A DNA stretch of 64,000 nt from Sipunculus nudus (taxonomy: Eukaryota > Annelida > Sipuncula > Golfingiida > Sipunculidae). The stretch is taken from assembly GCA_026874595.1 (NCBI GenBank), contig CM049309.1, positions 92,652,723 to 92,716,722 of the forward strand, written 5' to 3'. A program made the position numbers and the translations under genes. Position 1 is the first letter of the stretch, and every line of letters begins with the position of its first letter. The notes beneath the pieces were generated by a model. It had not been told where the DNA came from. It searched no databases and saw only the letters and a program-made list of their open reading frames with translations. Positions 49,646 to 56,709 of the stretch are shown piece by piece.

Positions 49646-50859
49646 ATATTCAGACAAATTTCTTGGTCATTCAAATACTGTGGTTGCCTTTTTTATTCGC
49701 GAGGGTTTTAATTTTGATATATTCACAAATGTGAGATAATCACAAAATATGAATCCAGTGGGGAATCAGATGTCCCATCAACAAAGATGACCTCTGAAGA
49801 CTCATCAGCAACCTAATTTTCGCCTGGTTTTGAAACTGGCCCATGCATTAGCTGTACACACAGACTGTGATACGTATAGACTCTGATACAAGTCCTACTT
49901 TAATGACTGAACCAGAAATCAGTTAGGTATTGTAGGATTTTTTTCTAAACTTTAAATAAAAAATACAGATCCTGTTATGCTAAGATTTTACAGGTTCTGG
50001 TGCAATCGCAAAAATGAATCTCTCGCGAAATGTTAAAAATGAAGAAAGCATGAAATTTCAGCCTCACAAAAAGCAAGCCAACCACAGTTAATTACTGTTT
50101 TCTGCCCCATATTAACTCAAATTCCTCATCACAGTATTTGGTTTTACACAATTTTTTTTCCTGGTAAGCGGTTGAAGTTTTCCTCACCCCTTTATACAGC
50201 AGTATCTAAGATCCTGGTTACCCAAACTGAATACATGCAGTAAGTATTCAAAGGGATTTCTGGTACCCTCATAATCGAGTCATTAGCTCATTTTCAAAAC
50301 AGTAATATTAAAGTATAAAATAGATTTAAACATAATTTGAAAATACCAAAGGGCAAAGATTATATCTTTGATCCACATTTAGGCAGTATGAAGTCATACA
50401 GATCTGCTGTTGTGGTTTTAAATCAGTTATACACTGTGTATATGGCAACCATCTGAAGTGTCAATACTATATAGTAGTATGAAGTAGCAATTAAAATTCA
50501 GTTTGACAGATTAATTACCTTTTCACATTTTGTTCCCCATTTGGAATTTTTCTTAATTTCTTTTTCTTCAGTATTTTCACAGCTCTACGACATAACGTCT
50601 CTGAATCCAGACATTCTTTAACTTTTCCGTACGACCCTTCCCCTAAAGTGTCACCCATGACATATTTGCCGATCATTTTCGCTCTTTTTCGATGTTGTTG
50701 ATAAATGATCTGGTCGGAGTCGACCCGGCGAAAGAACATGTTGTCAAGTGGTTCATCGTCATTCATGAAATCCACCGGGTCTGCTAATTCTGTGGCAGGA
50801 TGAAAAAAATTATCATAGTCCAGCTGCACTACCTCTTCTGCCATGTTGCTGCAGTTCAT
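18682..50859 (-). CDS. STK11: STK11/LKB1 tumour-suppressor kinase, complete nine-exon gene
   Basis: This is serine/threonine kinase 11 (LKB1), the master kinase that, with STRAD and MO25, phosphorylates AMPK and related kinases to control energy balance and polarity. The nine exons splice in frame to 423 residues (about 433 in human). Visible motifs are a basic RKRAK near residues 57-61, glycine loop GEGSYGKV (73-80), ATP-binding Lys95 in AVKILKKKK, alphaC Glu115, HKDIKPGN with catalytic Asp193, DLG with metal-binding Asp211, [10 protein letters not shown] in the activation segment, and C-terminal Cys420-Lys-Gln-Ser, a CAAX-like prenylation box. All splice sites are GT-AG except intron 2, which is U12-type. 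Introns total about 31 kb and hold two satellites and many transposons. The exons show no frameshift or stop. Confidence 0.97.
18798..21336 (-). other. STK11 intron 8 with degenerate dispersed repeats
   Basis: The part at 18.84-20.3 kb holds drifted repeat text (AGGTGGTGCCACCTGTCTGG, then blocks with 'GATGTACGCCACC', 'CAGATGGGCACAAA' and 'GTAACCTTCATG'). The part at about 20.5-21.29 kb is a family F copy. I see no coding sequence. Confidence 0.55.
20498..21290 (+). repeat. Family F repeat, long copy
   Basis: Three to four ~180-bp units carry 'GTGACCTCTGACCTCATTAA', 'TGTGGATTTTGC' and 'GTTTCATTAAAATCCATCA'. It ends with 'ACAGACAATGGACAGAATGG' and 'GTGGGTATACCATAACATG', then an A-rich end. The same family is inserted in the 36-bp satellite at 45.53-45.84 kb. 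Confidence 0.6.
21337..21521 (-). CDS. STK11: STK11 coding exon 8 (C-terminal flanking region)
   Basis: 185 nt, acceptor TTATTTCAG and donor GTCAGA. It encodes [20 protein letters not shown] then [20 protein letters not shown] and an acidic stretch [13 protein letters not shown]. The WFRKK and SMSVVPYLE motifs are LKB1 hallmarks. Confidence 0.96.
22000..22861 (+). repeat. Family E-like repeat with ATGTCTC hairpin
   Basis: Degenerate ~150-bp units carry 'TTTGACCTTGAAGATCAAG' and 'AGATTTTGGCAAA'. The right end at 22835-22861 is a hairpin with arms ATGTCTC/GAGACAT, inner CCT/AGG and loop AAAG. It lies in STK11 intron 7 and abuts copy A2 on its right. A C-run of 18 lies at 21939-21956, just before it. 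Confidence 0.55.
22872..23101 (+). mobile_element. Family A mini-element, copy A2 (about 230 bp)
   Basis: It has palindrome GACCCATGGGTC (22878-22889) and GCTCACCTGACT (22895-22906) at the left. At the right TGACT-TTC-AGTCA (23077-23089) lies inside a decayed outer stem. The middle is only about 140 bp and joins the A 5' region directly to A tail text ('AGGATATGGGTAACAGAG'). This looks like an internal deletion derivative that keeps both ends. Confidence 0.65.
23456..23513 (-). CDS. STK11: STK11 coding exon 7 (58 nt)
   Basis: Acceptor TCTCACAG and donor GTAAGT. It completes Gly305 and encodes [18 protein letters not shown], the alphaH/alphaI end of the kinase domain, in which the EPAKRF-type motif reads EACKRF. 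Size and phase match the vertebrate exon. Confidence 0.95.
24379..24506 (-). CDS. STK11: STK11 coding exon 6
   Basis: 128 nt, acceptor ATTTCAG and donor GTCAGT. It encodes [20 protein letters not shown] then [20 protein letters not shown] and IN, the C-lobe between alphaF and alphaH. It lies just left of the 10.7-kb satellite that fills intron 5. It is too short to stand out as an open frame and was found by translating between splice signals. Confidence 0.95.
24620..35370. repeat. 59-62-bp satellite, about 10.7 kb, with higher-order structure (STK11 intron 5)
   Basis: The monomer contains 'TTCACTAACATGGTTGACAG', then 'GATCCTAATCAAACCTTCCT', then a variable part such as GTGTTCTATAGTGTCATAG (59 bp) or GTGTTATACACAGTGTCATAG (61-62 bp). 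Nearly every monomer has a GGATCC site. There are about 175-180 monomers. Stops are frequent in all frames, so it has no coding appearance. Long exact or near-exact internal duplications are described in the findings. The array lies between STK11 exons 6 and 5 and accounts for most of that 11.5-kb intron. Confidence 0.97.
24748..24839 (+). mobile_element. R1 3'-end fragment inside a satellite monomer
   Basis: Satellite text breaks at GTGTCATA and resumes about 92 bp later at AATTAAACCCTCCTG. The insert matches the last part of R1 (GGAGGAGTTCTC, then GCGGCGG, AAAACATA) and ends in its hairpin at 24809-24838: arms GTATCCGC/GCGGATAC, inner AAAAC/GTTTT, loop TCT. Only the 3' end of R1 is present. 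Confidence 0.7.
35371..35986 (-). other. STK11 intron 5, unique part next to exon 5
   Basis: AT-rich intronic sequence between the satellite and exon 5. No coding or repeat family is recognised. Confidence 0.5.
35987..36123 (-). CDS. STK11: STK11 coding exon 5 (activation segment and alphaF)
   Basis: 137 nt, acceptor TTTCCAG and donor GTAAGT. Residues 217-261 include [19 protein letters not shown] and [19 protein letters not shown]. These are the LKB1 activation segment, APE-like PPE and alphaF, almost identical to vertebrates. Confidence 0.97.
36613..36745 (-). CDS. STK11: STK11 coding exon 4 (catalytic loop and DLG)
   Basis: 133 nt, acceptor TATTACAG and donor GTAACC. It encodes residues 173-216, including [19 protein letters not shown] with catalytic Asp193 and ITDLGVAE with Asp211. 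DLG instead of DFG is the normal LKB1 signature. Confidence 0.97.
37194..37283 (-). CDS. STK11: STK11 coding exon 3 (hinge region)
   Basis: 90 nt. The first G completes Met142 (AT from exon 2), followed by [20 protein letters not shown] and [13 protein letters not shown] is the hinge of the kinase. The donor is GTAATG after CATAG. Frame forces the exon to begin at the G at 37283, so the intron before it ends in AA, not AC or AG. Confidence 0.93.
37292..37298 (-). promoter_or_regulatory. U12-type branch site of STK11 intron 2
   Basis: On the minus strand CCTTAAC is preceded by GA, close to the U12 consensus TCCTTAAC. The presumed branch A is about 10 nt from the exon 3 start, at the short end of the normal U12 spacing. 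There is no polypyrimidine tract before exon 3, as expected for a U12 intron. Confidence 0.85.
37500..38988 (+). mobile_element. Family R1 element, copy 3, nested in A3
   Basis: It starts at AAAACTAGAATACAGGTAG and ends in a hairpin at 38958-38987 with arms GTATCCGC/GCAGATAC (one mismatch). GTATCCACCAAAA near 37540-37553 is the 5' inverse copy of the distal arm. A perfect DR1 (AGGTCA-G-AGGTCA) lies at 38816-38828. Its junctions with A match those of copy 1. A local inverted duplication (ATACCTCACTC and its complement) lies near 37607-37650. Confidence 0.65.
40286..42157 (+). mobile_element. Family B element nested in A3
   Basis: It begins CAAGGGACCTATGGGTCACTG, with GCTCAGCTGAC at 40309-40319. 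It ends with a GGACAGACAGACGGACAG tract and TGACTTATAGTCAGCTGAGC (42131-42150). The flanking family A text reads continuously across it (AAATAGAGAAA on the left, TCGTAAAAAAATAG on the right). The ends match family A, but the interior is different and matches 1.74-2.43, 58.85-60.26 and 63.54-64.0 kb. A G-run of 20 lies at 41289-41308. Confidence 0.65.
42920..45531 (-). repeat. 36-bp satellite of two alternating monomer types (STK11 intron 2)
   Basis: Type 1 contains AATAAACAAACAGTCCTTCC and type 2 AATAAATAAATATTCCATCC, both followed by TCTCCTGACACT or a near variant. Many stretches alternate the two as 72-bp dimers, and a few units carry an extra TCTGACAC. On the minus strand the 36-bp period stays open for long frames (193, 436 and 220 residues) that repeat [12 protein letters not shown] and [12 protein letters not shown]. 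These frames break only at a 2-base indel (43559-43581) and near 44869. I read them as satellite by-products. Confidence 0.93.
45532..45842 (+). mobile_element. Family F element inserted in the 36-bp satellite
   Basis: The satellite is interrupted after TCTCCTGAC by 'AAGTCACCCTAGGGCTCC', 'GTGACCTCTGACCTCATTAA' and a tail 'ACAGATGGACAGATGGTGGG' ending CATTAAAA. The satellite resumes at AACAAACAGTCCATCC. This ~310-bp unit defines both ends of family F. Confidence 0.65.
45843..45998. repeat. Decayed edge of the 36-bp satellite
   Basis: Four to five diverged monomers (AATAAACAAACAGTCCATCC-type) continue after the family F insertion. They are more diverged than the core, as is usual at array edges. 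Confidence 0.8.
46292..46299 (-). promoter_or_regulatory. U12-type AT 5' splice site of STK11 intron 2
   Basis: ATATCCTT follows exon 2 exactly at the frame-required boundary and matches the U12 AT-type donor at every position. No usable GT donor fits the reading frame here. The human LKB1 intron 2 is known to be a U12 AT-AC intron, so this is a conserved feature. Confidence 0.92.
46300..46383 (-). CDS. STK11: STK11 coding exon 2 (alphaC helix)
   Basis: 84 nt, with acceptor TTTTGCAG at its upstream side. It completes Arg114 and encodes [20 protein letters not shown] and YNEEKQK, matching the alphaC helix (Glu115) and beta4 region of LKB1. It ends in AAAAT directly before ATATCCTTCC, the consensus U12-type AT-AC 5' splice site. 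The exon length equals the vertebrate exon as I remember it. Confidence 0.95.
48110..48370. repeat. ~83-bp tandem repeat, three units
   Basis: 'AGCTGGTCTTTAG', 'GATGAACTCAACATGAGTAC' and 'TCCTTCAGGGA...GTTTGGCTTGTACAG' recur three times with a period of about 83 bp. Confidence 0.7.
48368..48610 (+). mobile_element. tRNA-derived SINE
   Basis: The head has an A box-like TGGCTCAGGAG and a B box-like GAGTTCGAATC about 45 bp apart, the normal spacing for an internal RNA polymerase III promoter. The folded tRNA shape is partly degraded. A tRNA-unrelated body of 150 bp or more follows. It is not a functional tRNA gene: there is no clear acceptor stem. Confidence 0.65.
49575..49642. repeat. (AT)n microsatellite
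   Basis: A pure AT run of about 68 bp in STK11 intron 1. Confidence 0.97.
50519..50859 (-). CDS. STK11: STK11 coding exon 1 (start codon, N-terminus, glycine loop)
   Basis: It encodes residues 1-113 plus two bases of codon 114, ending AAAAG before the donor GTAATT. An in-frame TGA lies four codons above the first ATG, so translation must begin in this exon. Two starts are possible. Met1 (50857-50859) has C at -3. Met6 (50842-50844) has A at -3 and G at +4, a better Kozak context, and would give 418 residues. The exon includes [20 protein letters not shown] and the glycine-rich loop, and it reaches the Lys of the AVK motif. The first 45 residues are acidic and poorly conserved, as is usual for LKB1. 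Confidence 0.95.
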
Positions 50860-51062
50860 TGGATTAAAAGGTCACGTTATCACATGTTTTTTTAGTCCGT
50901 TTGATGTCGGAACCACCCCAAAGAATATACACTTGTTTTGGGGTACAACTCGGACATCGGAACTGTCAGGGAGCAGCTCAAGTCGGCCTGTACCAAATCA
51001 TCGCGTGATTACTCGGGCAGGTTAAACCAACTCGTTCGGATGACGTGAAATGTCCCGCCCAT
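50860..51062 (-). promoter_or_regulatory. STK11 5' UTR and proximal promoter
   Basis: The sequence just above the STK11 start is richer in GC and CpG than its surroundings. It holds a CRE/ATF-like TGACGTGA (51041-51048) and an Sp1-like CCCGCCC (51054-51060). No TATA box is obvious, which suits a housekeeping kinase promoter. The transcription start is not determined. Confidence 0.55.
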
Positions 51063-51128
51063 TCAACCTAGGAAACAGCTCTAGAGACCATGCTGGATAT
51101 TTGTGTCTATAACTAAATTCATTCTATT

Positions 51129-51355
51129 CAGGGGCGGATCCAGGATTTAGGAAGGGGGGGGGGGGAGTTCTAACCCAGGAGGACTAATGAAAAACCTAAA
51201 AAAGGTCCCCAGGTCCGTAAAGGGGGGGGGGGGGGGGGGCTGGCTCCAGGCCGCAAAATTTTGTCTGAAACCCTAAAAAAGGTTGCTACGGATGAAAAAA
51301 AAGGGGTGGGGGGGTCCGGAACCCCTGGACCCCCCCCCCCTTTGATCTGTTTCTG
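51129..51355. mobile_element. hAT-like MITE upstream of STK11
   Basis: It starts CAGGGGCGGATCCAGG, a terminus seen in widespread animal hAT-type MITEs (from memory), and ends TTTGATCTGTTTCTG, a decayed inverse form. CTATT abuts both ends. The inside holds G-runs (18 at 51222-51239) and a C-run. It lies about 70 bp beyond the promoter motifs. Confidence 0.5.
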
Positions 51356-51517
51356 CTATTTAATTCAATATATATATAAATATATTCATAGGTTATGAAT
51401 TATATGCTAAATAAAAGCTTTTGACTCCGAATTCCTCAGATTATACGTACCATATTTATGCCCATTAGTTCCTATAGGTGGCAGGGTCTATATTACAGAT
51501 CGATTAAGTCAGACTTT

Positions 51518-51543
51518 TATTATTATTATTATTATTATTATTT

Positions 51544-51602
<59 letters not shown>
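51518..51602. repeat. (TTA)n followed by (AT)n microsatellites
   Basis: About eight TTA repeats (51518-51543), then about 25 AT repeats (51551-51602). Confidence 0.95.
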
Positions 51603-51607
<5 letters not shown>

Positions 51608-51855
51608 TCCCACATCCAAACAAAAATAGATTAACTTGAATATGTCCTACCTTAACAAATTCAAATAGTAATTTATGTTATTTGCGTTAAATGTTAAGGG
51701 AACATTACCAGTTTTATAATCCTTAGCTAGAAGAGTTATAAATGTTTCAGCACACTCGCACGTACAAAATTAAATCAGACACGTCCGTGATCTCATGATA
51801 TTCGTAGGTATTCGATTGTGTCACTGACCTCTGTTCTTCCTCTTCTTCACATTGA

Positions 51856-51909
<54 letters not shown>

Positions 51910-51910
51910 T
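51856..51910. repeat. (ATT)n microsatellite
   Basis: About 18 ATT/TTA repeats. Confidence 0.95.
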
Positions 51911-52301
51911 AAAAAATATTTCCGATTATAATCAGCAGTGTTGTTAATAGGTAGTTTAAAATCTGTATTATTTACATTGCTTTAGTTACATTATATTAAT
52001 GCGACTTTTATCATTAATTATTATTTTTATAAAAATGATGGCATAAGTAATTAATATTAATAATGTATATTTAACAATCGCGCATTATTATACCGAGTTG
52101 TTGTTGGAGCGAGTTGACCACAAACCATTTTAACTCCAAATGTAAACGCAATCCCTCCATATATAAGTATACTCACACGATAATAGCTAGACTGGTTACT
52201 GTCATATTTACATGTCCATGAAGGGTTCGACAAGGGGAACAAGTAGGCACAGAACCAGCCTAAGCCAAGAAATACACAGAAAAAAGTAGAAAATTCCTGG
52301 A

Positions 52302-52740
52302 AACATAAGATAAGATAAGATAAGATAAGATAAGATAACATTTATTAGCCTTCAGTTCCAGGAATTTGTTGTTGACTTGCAATTCATTACATAAAAAAAA
52401 AAAATAAATAAATAAGTAAATAGATAGATAAATACATAAAAATAATACAAAAATACATAAAAATCACACATAACATATTGATGCATGTAAAATTAAGCAT
52501 GTAAAAATGATAAAACAGATAATTCTGCAGGTAAAACACATAATTCAAAACATTAAATTTCTAAGAGGGTTGTGAGTTAAAGTGTTTAATACTGTGTGGT
52601 ACGAGAGATTTTTTAAAACGAGTTGTTCTGCAGAATATTGTATCTAGGCGTTTACCTGAAGGTAAAAAACGGAACTCTGAATATAGGGGATGTGTTTTGT
52701 CATTCATGACCTTAGATATGAAGGAAAGTTTACTGCAAGG
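52302..52740 (-). mobile_element. LINE 3' end with (TTATC)n tail
   Basis: On the minus strand a reading frame ending TAG at 52561-52563 encodes SFISKVMNDKTHPLYSEFRF, LPSGKRLDTIFCRTTRFKKS and LVPHSIKHFNSQPS. This is the typical C-terminus of non-LTR retrotransposon reverse transcriptases, with an LPSG-R-R---TNRFK-S-VP pattern. A ~220-nt AT-rich 3' UTR and about seven TTATC repeats (52305-52338) follow. The copy is strongly 5'-truncated: an in-frame stop lies about 30 nt above the peptide. The superfamily (L2/CR1/Jockey-like) is inference. Confidence 0.75.
52561..52725 (-). pseudogene. Reverse-transcriptase C-terminal relic
   Basis: 54 codons plus stop remain open from the LINE ORF, with no start codon or catalytic core. 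It is too short to be functional. Family membership rests on the LPSGKR...CRTTRFKKS-VP pattern. Confidence 0.7.
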
Positions 52741-53795
52741 CTTACAACTTTAAAATCTAGTCATGCTAGGCCATGAGAGAAGAGATACGTATCCAATATG
52801 ATTCGTACTTTAACCGTGTCATACCCAACGAATCGTACTCTAATGATCCGTATCTAATCCATCCGTAACCTAAAAAAAGATATGCATGAAGCATAACCAA
52901 ATTAATAAATGTATATGAGGCTTGTATAAATATATAATAAATGTCATTATATACTTCATCATCGATTTAATTTCAGTTCCACATTAAATCGATGGCCAAC
53001 ATTAATTGCAATTGAAACAGCCATATTCAGGCTCCCGGGCCGTGTGCATTTTGTACATTTTGGCTCGATCTTCATGTAACGGTATAGGCTTACATAGTGA
53101 CGTGCACTTTGTCAAGACTTTTTGTCTGGTGGCATTTTAATTTACTTGAATACATAAAAATTTTATTAATTTCTAATTTATTATTTGAAACAGACGAAAT
53201 TCCATGCAAGTTATGTACTGTATGGAATTAACAACCCTTTCTTTTAGAAGCAGAGGCAAAAAAGGATTCTGTTAGAGCGACATCCGAATCCCTGTTAACA
53301 GCTAGGGGCGGATAGTGGAACTTAGAATTTGGATTCATAAAAGAGAAAATGCATAAGAGGAAATTAAGTCTCTGCAATGGCTCCCAACCGCTGCACTAGA
53401 GGGTACATTTTGAAGAATATTTATTGATTTTGGCCCGGATAACGTAGAGATCGATTTATAAAATAAAAAATTAAAGATAATATAAATAAGGGAAAACATA
53501 TCTTATTCTTAAAGCTGCCCATTCGCTTAAGTTTTGAGCAAGAATTTATGTGATTTCTGGCTTCCTCTGTGTGTATATAAATGATCTCATGTTAATTCTG
53601 GTCAGTGAAAGTTCTTATAAAGCCTCCGTGAAGGATGTATGAACTCGCTTATCAACAACATACATGTATGTAAACAGCAGTGTTTATAAACAGGAAAAAC
53701 ATGTTACCTAAGGTGGTAGGTTGCATATATGTAAAGGTAGAAAGGTCACATATTGCAAAATGCTATTTGCTAAAGCTAAATTTGGAGTACACGCG

Positions 53796-53900
53796 TGATT
53801 GGCTGAACCATTGTTACGTCAGCGGTGTCACCATCTGATGACTCCAGTAGAGACATACCGACCAATCAGAAAGTGCGTCATCGGTTGCTATGCCATGGCT
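53796..53900. promoter_or_regulatory. CpG-rich cluster of CCAAT, CRE-like and RFX-like motifs
   Basis: In about 100 bp there are ATTGG (53798-53802), TTACGTCA (53814-53821), CCAAT (53871-53875), TGCGTCATCGG and GTTGCTATGCC. Such clusters mark promoters, but no exon is visible on either side, so it could also be part of an old repeat. Confidence 0.35.
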
Positions 53901-54059
53901 GTCGGGTCTAAAAACGGAGGCTTCTTGCCAGCCTATCTCAAATATTAAGTAAATAATGCAGAGTTGGGCCATATAATGAGAAAAACACCAGGAAAATTTC
54001 AGATAAGTAATAGTTATAAGGAAATGACCAAGAAAAGGAACAAATTTAACACTAATAGC

Positions 54060-54600
54060 AATTCATAAACAATACTGGTGGCGACAACCACGATCTTTTA
54101 TATATGGCTTTCATCCGTGTGTCTGTTTAAATAAAAGCTCTATCCTTAGGAATGGTGTGCCGTATTGGCCTCAAAATTGTGCATGTCCGTATTTCTTGGA
54201 CTCCTCCATCTTGTACTCAAGACTGGTGGCGCCATCTGCAATCTTTCTTCCCGTGGAGTCCATCCACACGTGCTTTGGGTGAAAATTGCTCATATACTGG
54301 GAGTGGTTCAAAGTATTTTTCTAAAATTTGGCACGTTCATCCATCTTGGCAAATTTTCTGGTAAACCAGACAGGTGGCGCCACTTACCTTTCCGTTTTTG
54401 TAGAATAAATTAATGCCCTTTTCTCAGGAGTGATTTGCCGTATTGGCCTCAAGTTAATCATATCCATAAATCTTGGACTCCTCCAACTTGAACACGAGAC
54501 TGGTGGTGCCATCTGCAATCGTTTTCCCGTGGCGTCCATTCGTACATGTGCTTTCGATGAACATTGCTCATATTTTTGGAGTCGTTCAAAGTATATGTCT
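54060..54600 (+). repeat. Two ~273-bp tandem units
   Basis: 'GCCGTATTGGCCTCAA', 'TCTTGGACTCCTCCA' and 'GACTGGTGGCGCCATCTGC' (or GGTGGTGCCATC) recur at about 54155 and 54430. The GGTGGCGCCA module links it to the R1/A repeat class. Confidence 0.65.
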
Positions 54601-54689
54601 GTCTGGTATGATGACTAATTTAAATCATAATTCTATATTTTTAAAAGGCTTTTAAAAACATTATTTTCAATTTTAACCATAGATAACCT

Positions 54690-55755
54690 GATATCTTAAT
54701 GTCTAATGGCAAGATGTAATAGATGCTGATAAACTGGTGCCAGGCTAGATGTAACTGCTTCAAACAGCTAACATATATGGTAAAATGATTCAATTCAATC
54801 TCCATAATTCAGCCAAAAATCATTCATGAGGAACCATTAAAGACAATTATTATAAGAATTTTTCTGTGGATTATCCTTGTAAAATATTAAACAAATTGGC
54901 TTCAATGGCGTCAGTCGAAAAACGTTTTGCAGGTTTATACCTCATATAGGAAGATACAGCAAACTGGTTTATATACCTCATATAGGAAGATACAGCAAAG
55001 TTCAGCTTCCCGTAACTCAGCCAAAAATCACTGAACCAAGACCATTTGAACAAACTTGAATCATCAACATCTGAGGATAATTAATGCGTGAGATTTAACA
55101 ATTTGGCCCAGTGTTTATTTAGTAGAAGATCTTAGAAGCCACTGAGCTAAAATGGGCTGTTATGGCATATGTCTACATCCAGCTTCCCGTAACTCGGCCT
55201 GGTGTCACTGAACAGAGACCTTTTGAACAAACTTCAGAAAGCACTACCCTAGGATCATTTCTGTGCGATATTTAATAATTTGGCCATATGAAGAAGTTTT
55301 TTTGGTAGCCCTCAGTATGATAGGCCGATGCATTTGGCGCCACCAATACCTCAATTTCAGATATGACTCATGTGACCAACATTGGCATAAAATTTGGTGA
55401 TGATAGCTTCAGCCGTTTCTGAGATTGTAATTTTAGTAGGATCTTTCTGATGACTAAGTTCAACTTCCTGTAACTCGGCCAGAATTCACCGAACTTGAAC
55501 CATTCGAACAAACTTGAGAGAGCTTGTTTCTGGGATTATTTTTGTGAAATATTAGAGTATTTGGCTGGACGGTTTCCCTATAAAATCGAAGTTAATACAT
55601 ATACCCCCCAAAAAGCACAATCCGATAAAGTTTGACATTTGAATGATCCTTGCATGCAATTTGGAGCTGCAAGCTCCGACGGTTTCTGAGATAGCATGGT
55701 TAACGTACGGACGACGGCGGACGGACGACGCTGCGCCTTCGCATAAGCTCCCAGG
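54690..55755 (+). repeat. Family D dispersed repeat, copy 2
   Basis: It matches 7.86-8.80 kb over most of its length. It ends in a GGACGACGGCGGACGGACG tract and a GCTGCGCCTTCGCATAAGC segment that is probably a decayed terminal hairpin (GCGCC/TTC/GC-). Confidence 0.6.
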
Positions 55756-55759
55756 TTCG

Positions 55760-56138
55760 TTAAAAATACAGGTGGCGCCACAGTCTTCAGGAACTGACAA
55801 AACTAGTCATGATTAATAATAAAGGGTAAATTCATTGCAATCCACGCAGCAGTTATCAAGATACTGGAGGTCTTGTATCAAGTTTATAATTATTTTTTTT
55901 ACGGGGGGGGGGGTTACTTACGTACCCCATAGCTCGAAGGATATATGTCTCAGAGACCTAATGTTAGGTTTCCAAGGAGATTTTTTTTTTATTAACCTAC
56001 CGGGATGTTCAGTTTCAAGATTCTATGGTCAGCGGTTACGTCTTGTGCCGTGCTAACGGACGGCCGGACGCTCGGACGGACGACGGAAAAAGCGCCATTC
56101 CTATACCTCAGTTCACTATCAGTCAGCTGAGCTAAAAA
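55760..56138 (+). repeat. Family A 3'-end unit
   Basis: One A unit (AATACAGGTGGCGCCAC at its start, then 'GCTCGAAGGATAT') with a GGACGGCCGGACG tract and a hairpin at 56104-56134, arms TACCTCAG/CTGAGCTA. No 5' end is present, so it is a truncated copy. Confidence 0.6.
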
Positions 56139-56709
56139 ATAGGGAAATTATATTGAGTGGATAACCTCCCAAGACCTAACAGTCCCTATTCATGTAAACA
56201 ACGAGTGAAAAGTGCATGGGGACTCTGAATACAATCAGCCGTGAAGACACCATTACTCATTTTACACAGGAGAGCTTCAATGAAGTGGCATTCTATCAAA
56301 CACATATTATGAAGCCTAAGAAGAGTTATATTTTCCAATGGTACACTTGCGCATGCTGACACACCAATACAAAATAAATACGCTCTTTGTTTGAGTGTCA
56401 CTGCTGCGATTTTGTAAAATCTAAATCACTTGAAGTGAAGATCGTTGCATTTGTTCATAAATATTTTTGCCACAATCAATCAGTTTTTTTAATTTTCTCC
56501 AAGAGGTAAAAGGTCGCTCCGATCCCGATTCTCTGCAGCCATCTACACTACAATGAGAGATGTACATGGTTCTCCTGACCGTTCATATAATACTCAGACC
56601 AGGAGCGGATCCGGGGGGGGGGGGGGGGGTCAACAGGTGTCATTTTGTGATATACCGGTCATGGTTTCAAACAGGTCTCATAAAAGGTTGGTGGTTGGTC
56701 TCGACCCCC

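Larger units (their letters stand above)
46384..50518 (-). other. STK11 intron 1
   Basis: A 4.1-kb intron with a candidate transposon at 47.80-48.89 kb and an (AT)n run at 49.58-49.64 kb. The short frames seen in it have no domain. Confidence 0.7.

Noticed and set aside
49333-49734. Reading frames with long Tyr-Ile repeats
   Set aside because: They are translations of the (AT)n microsatellite.
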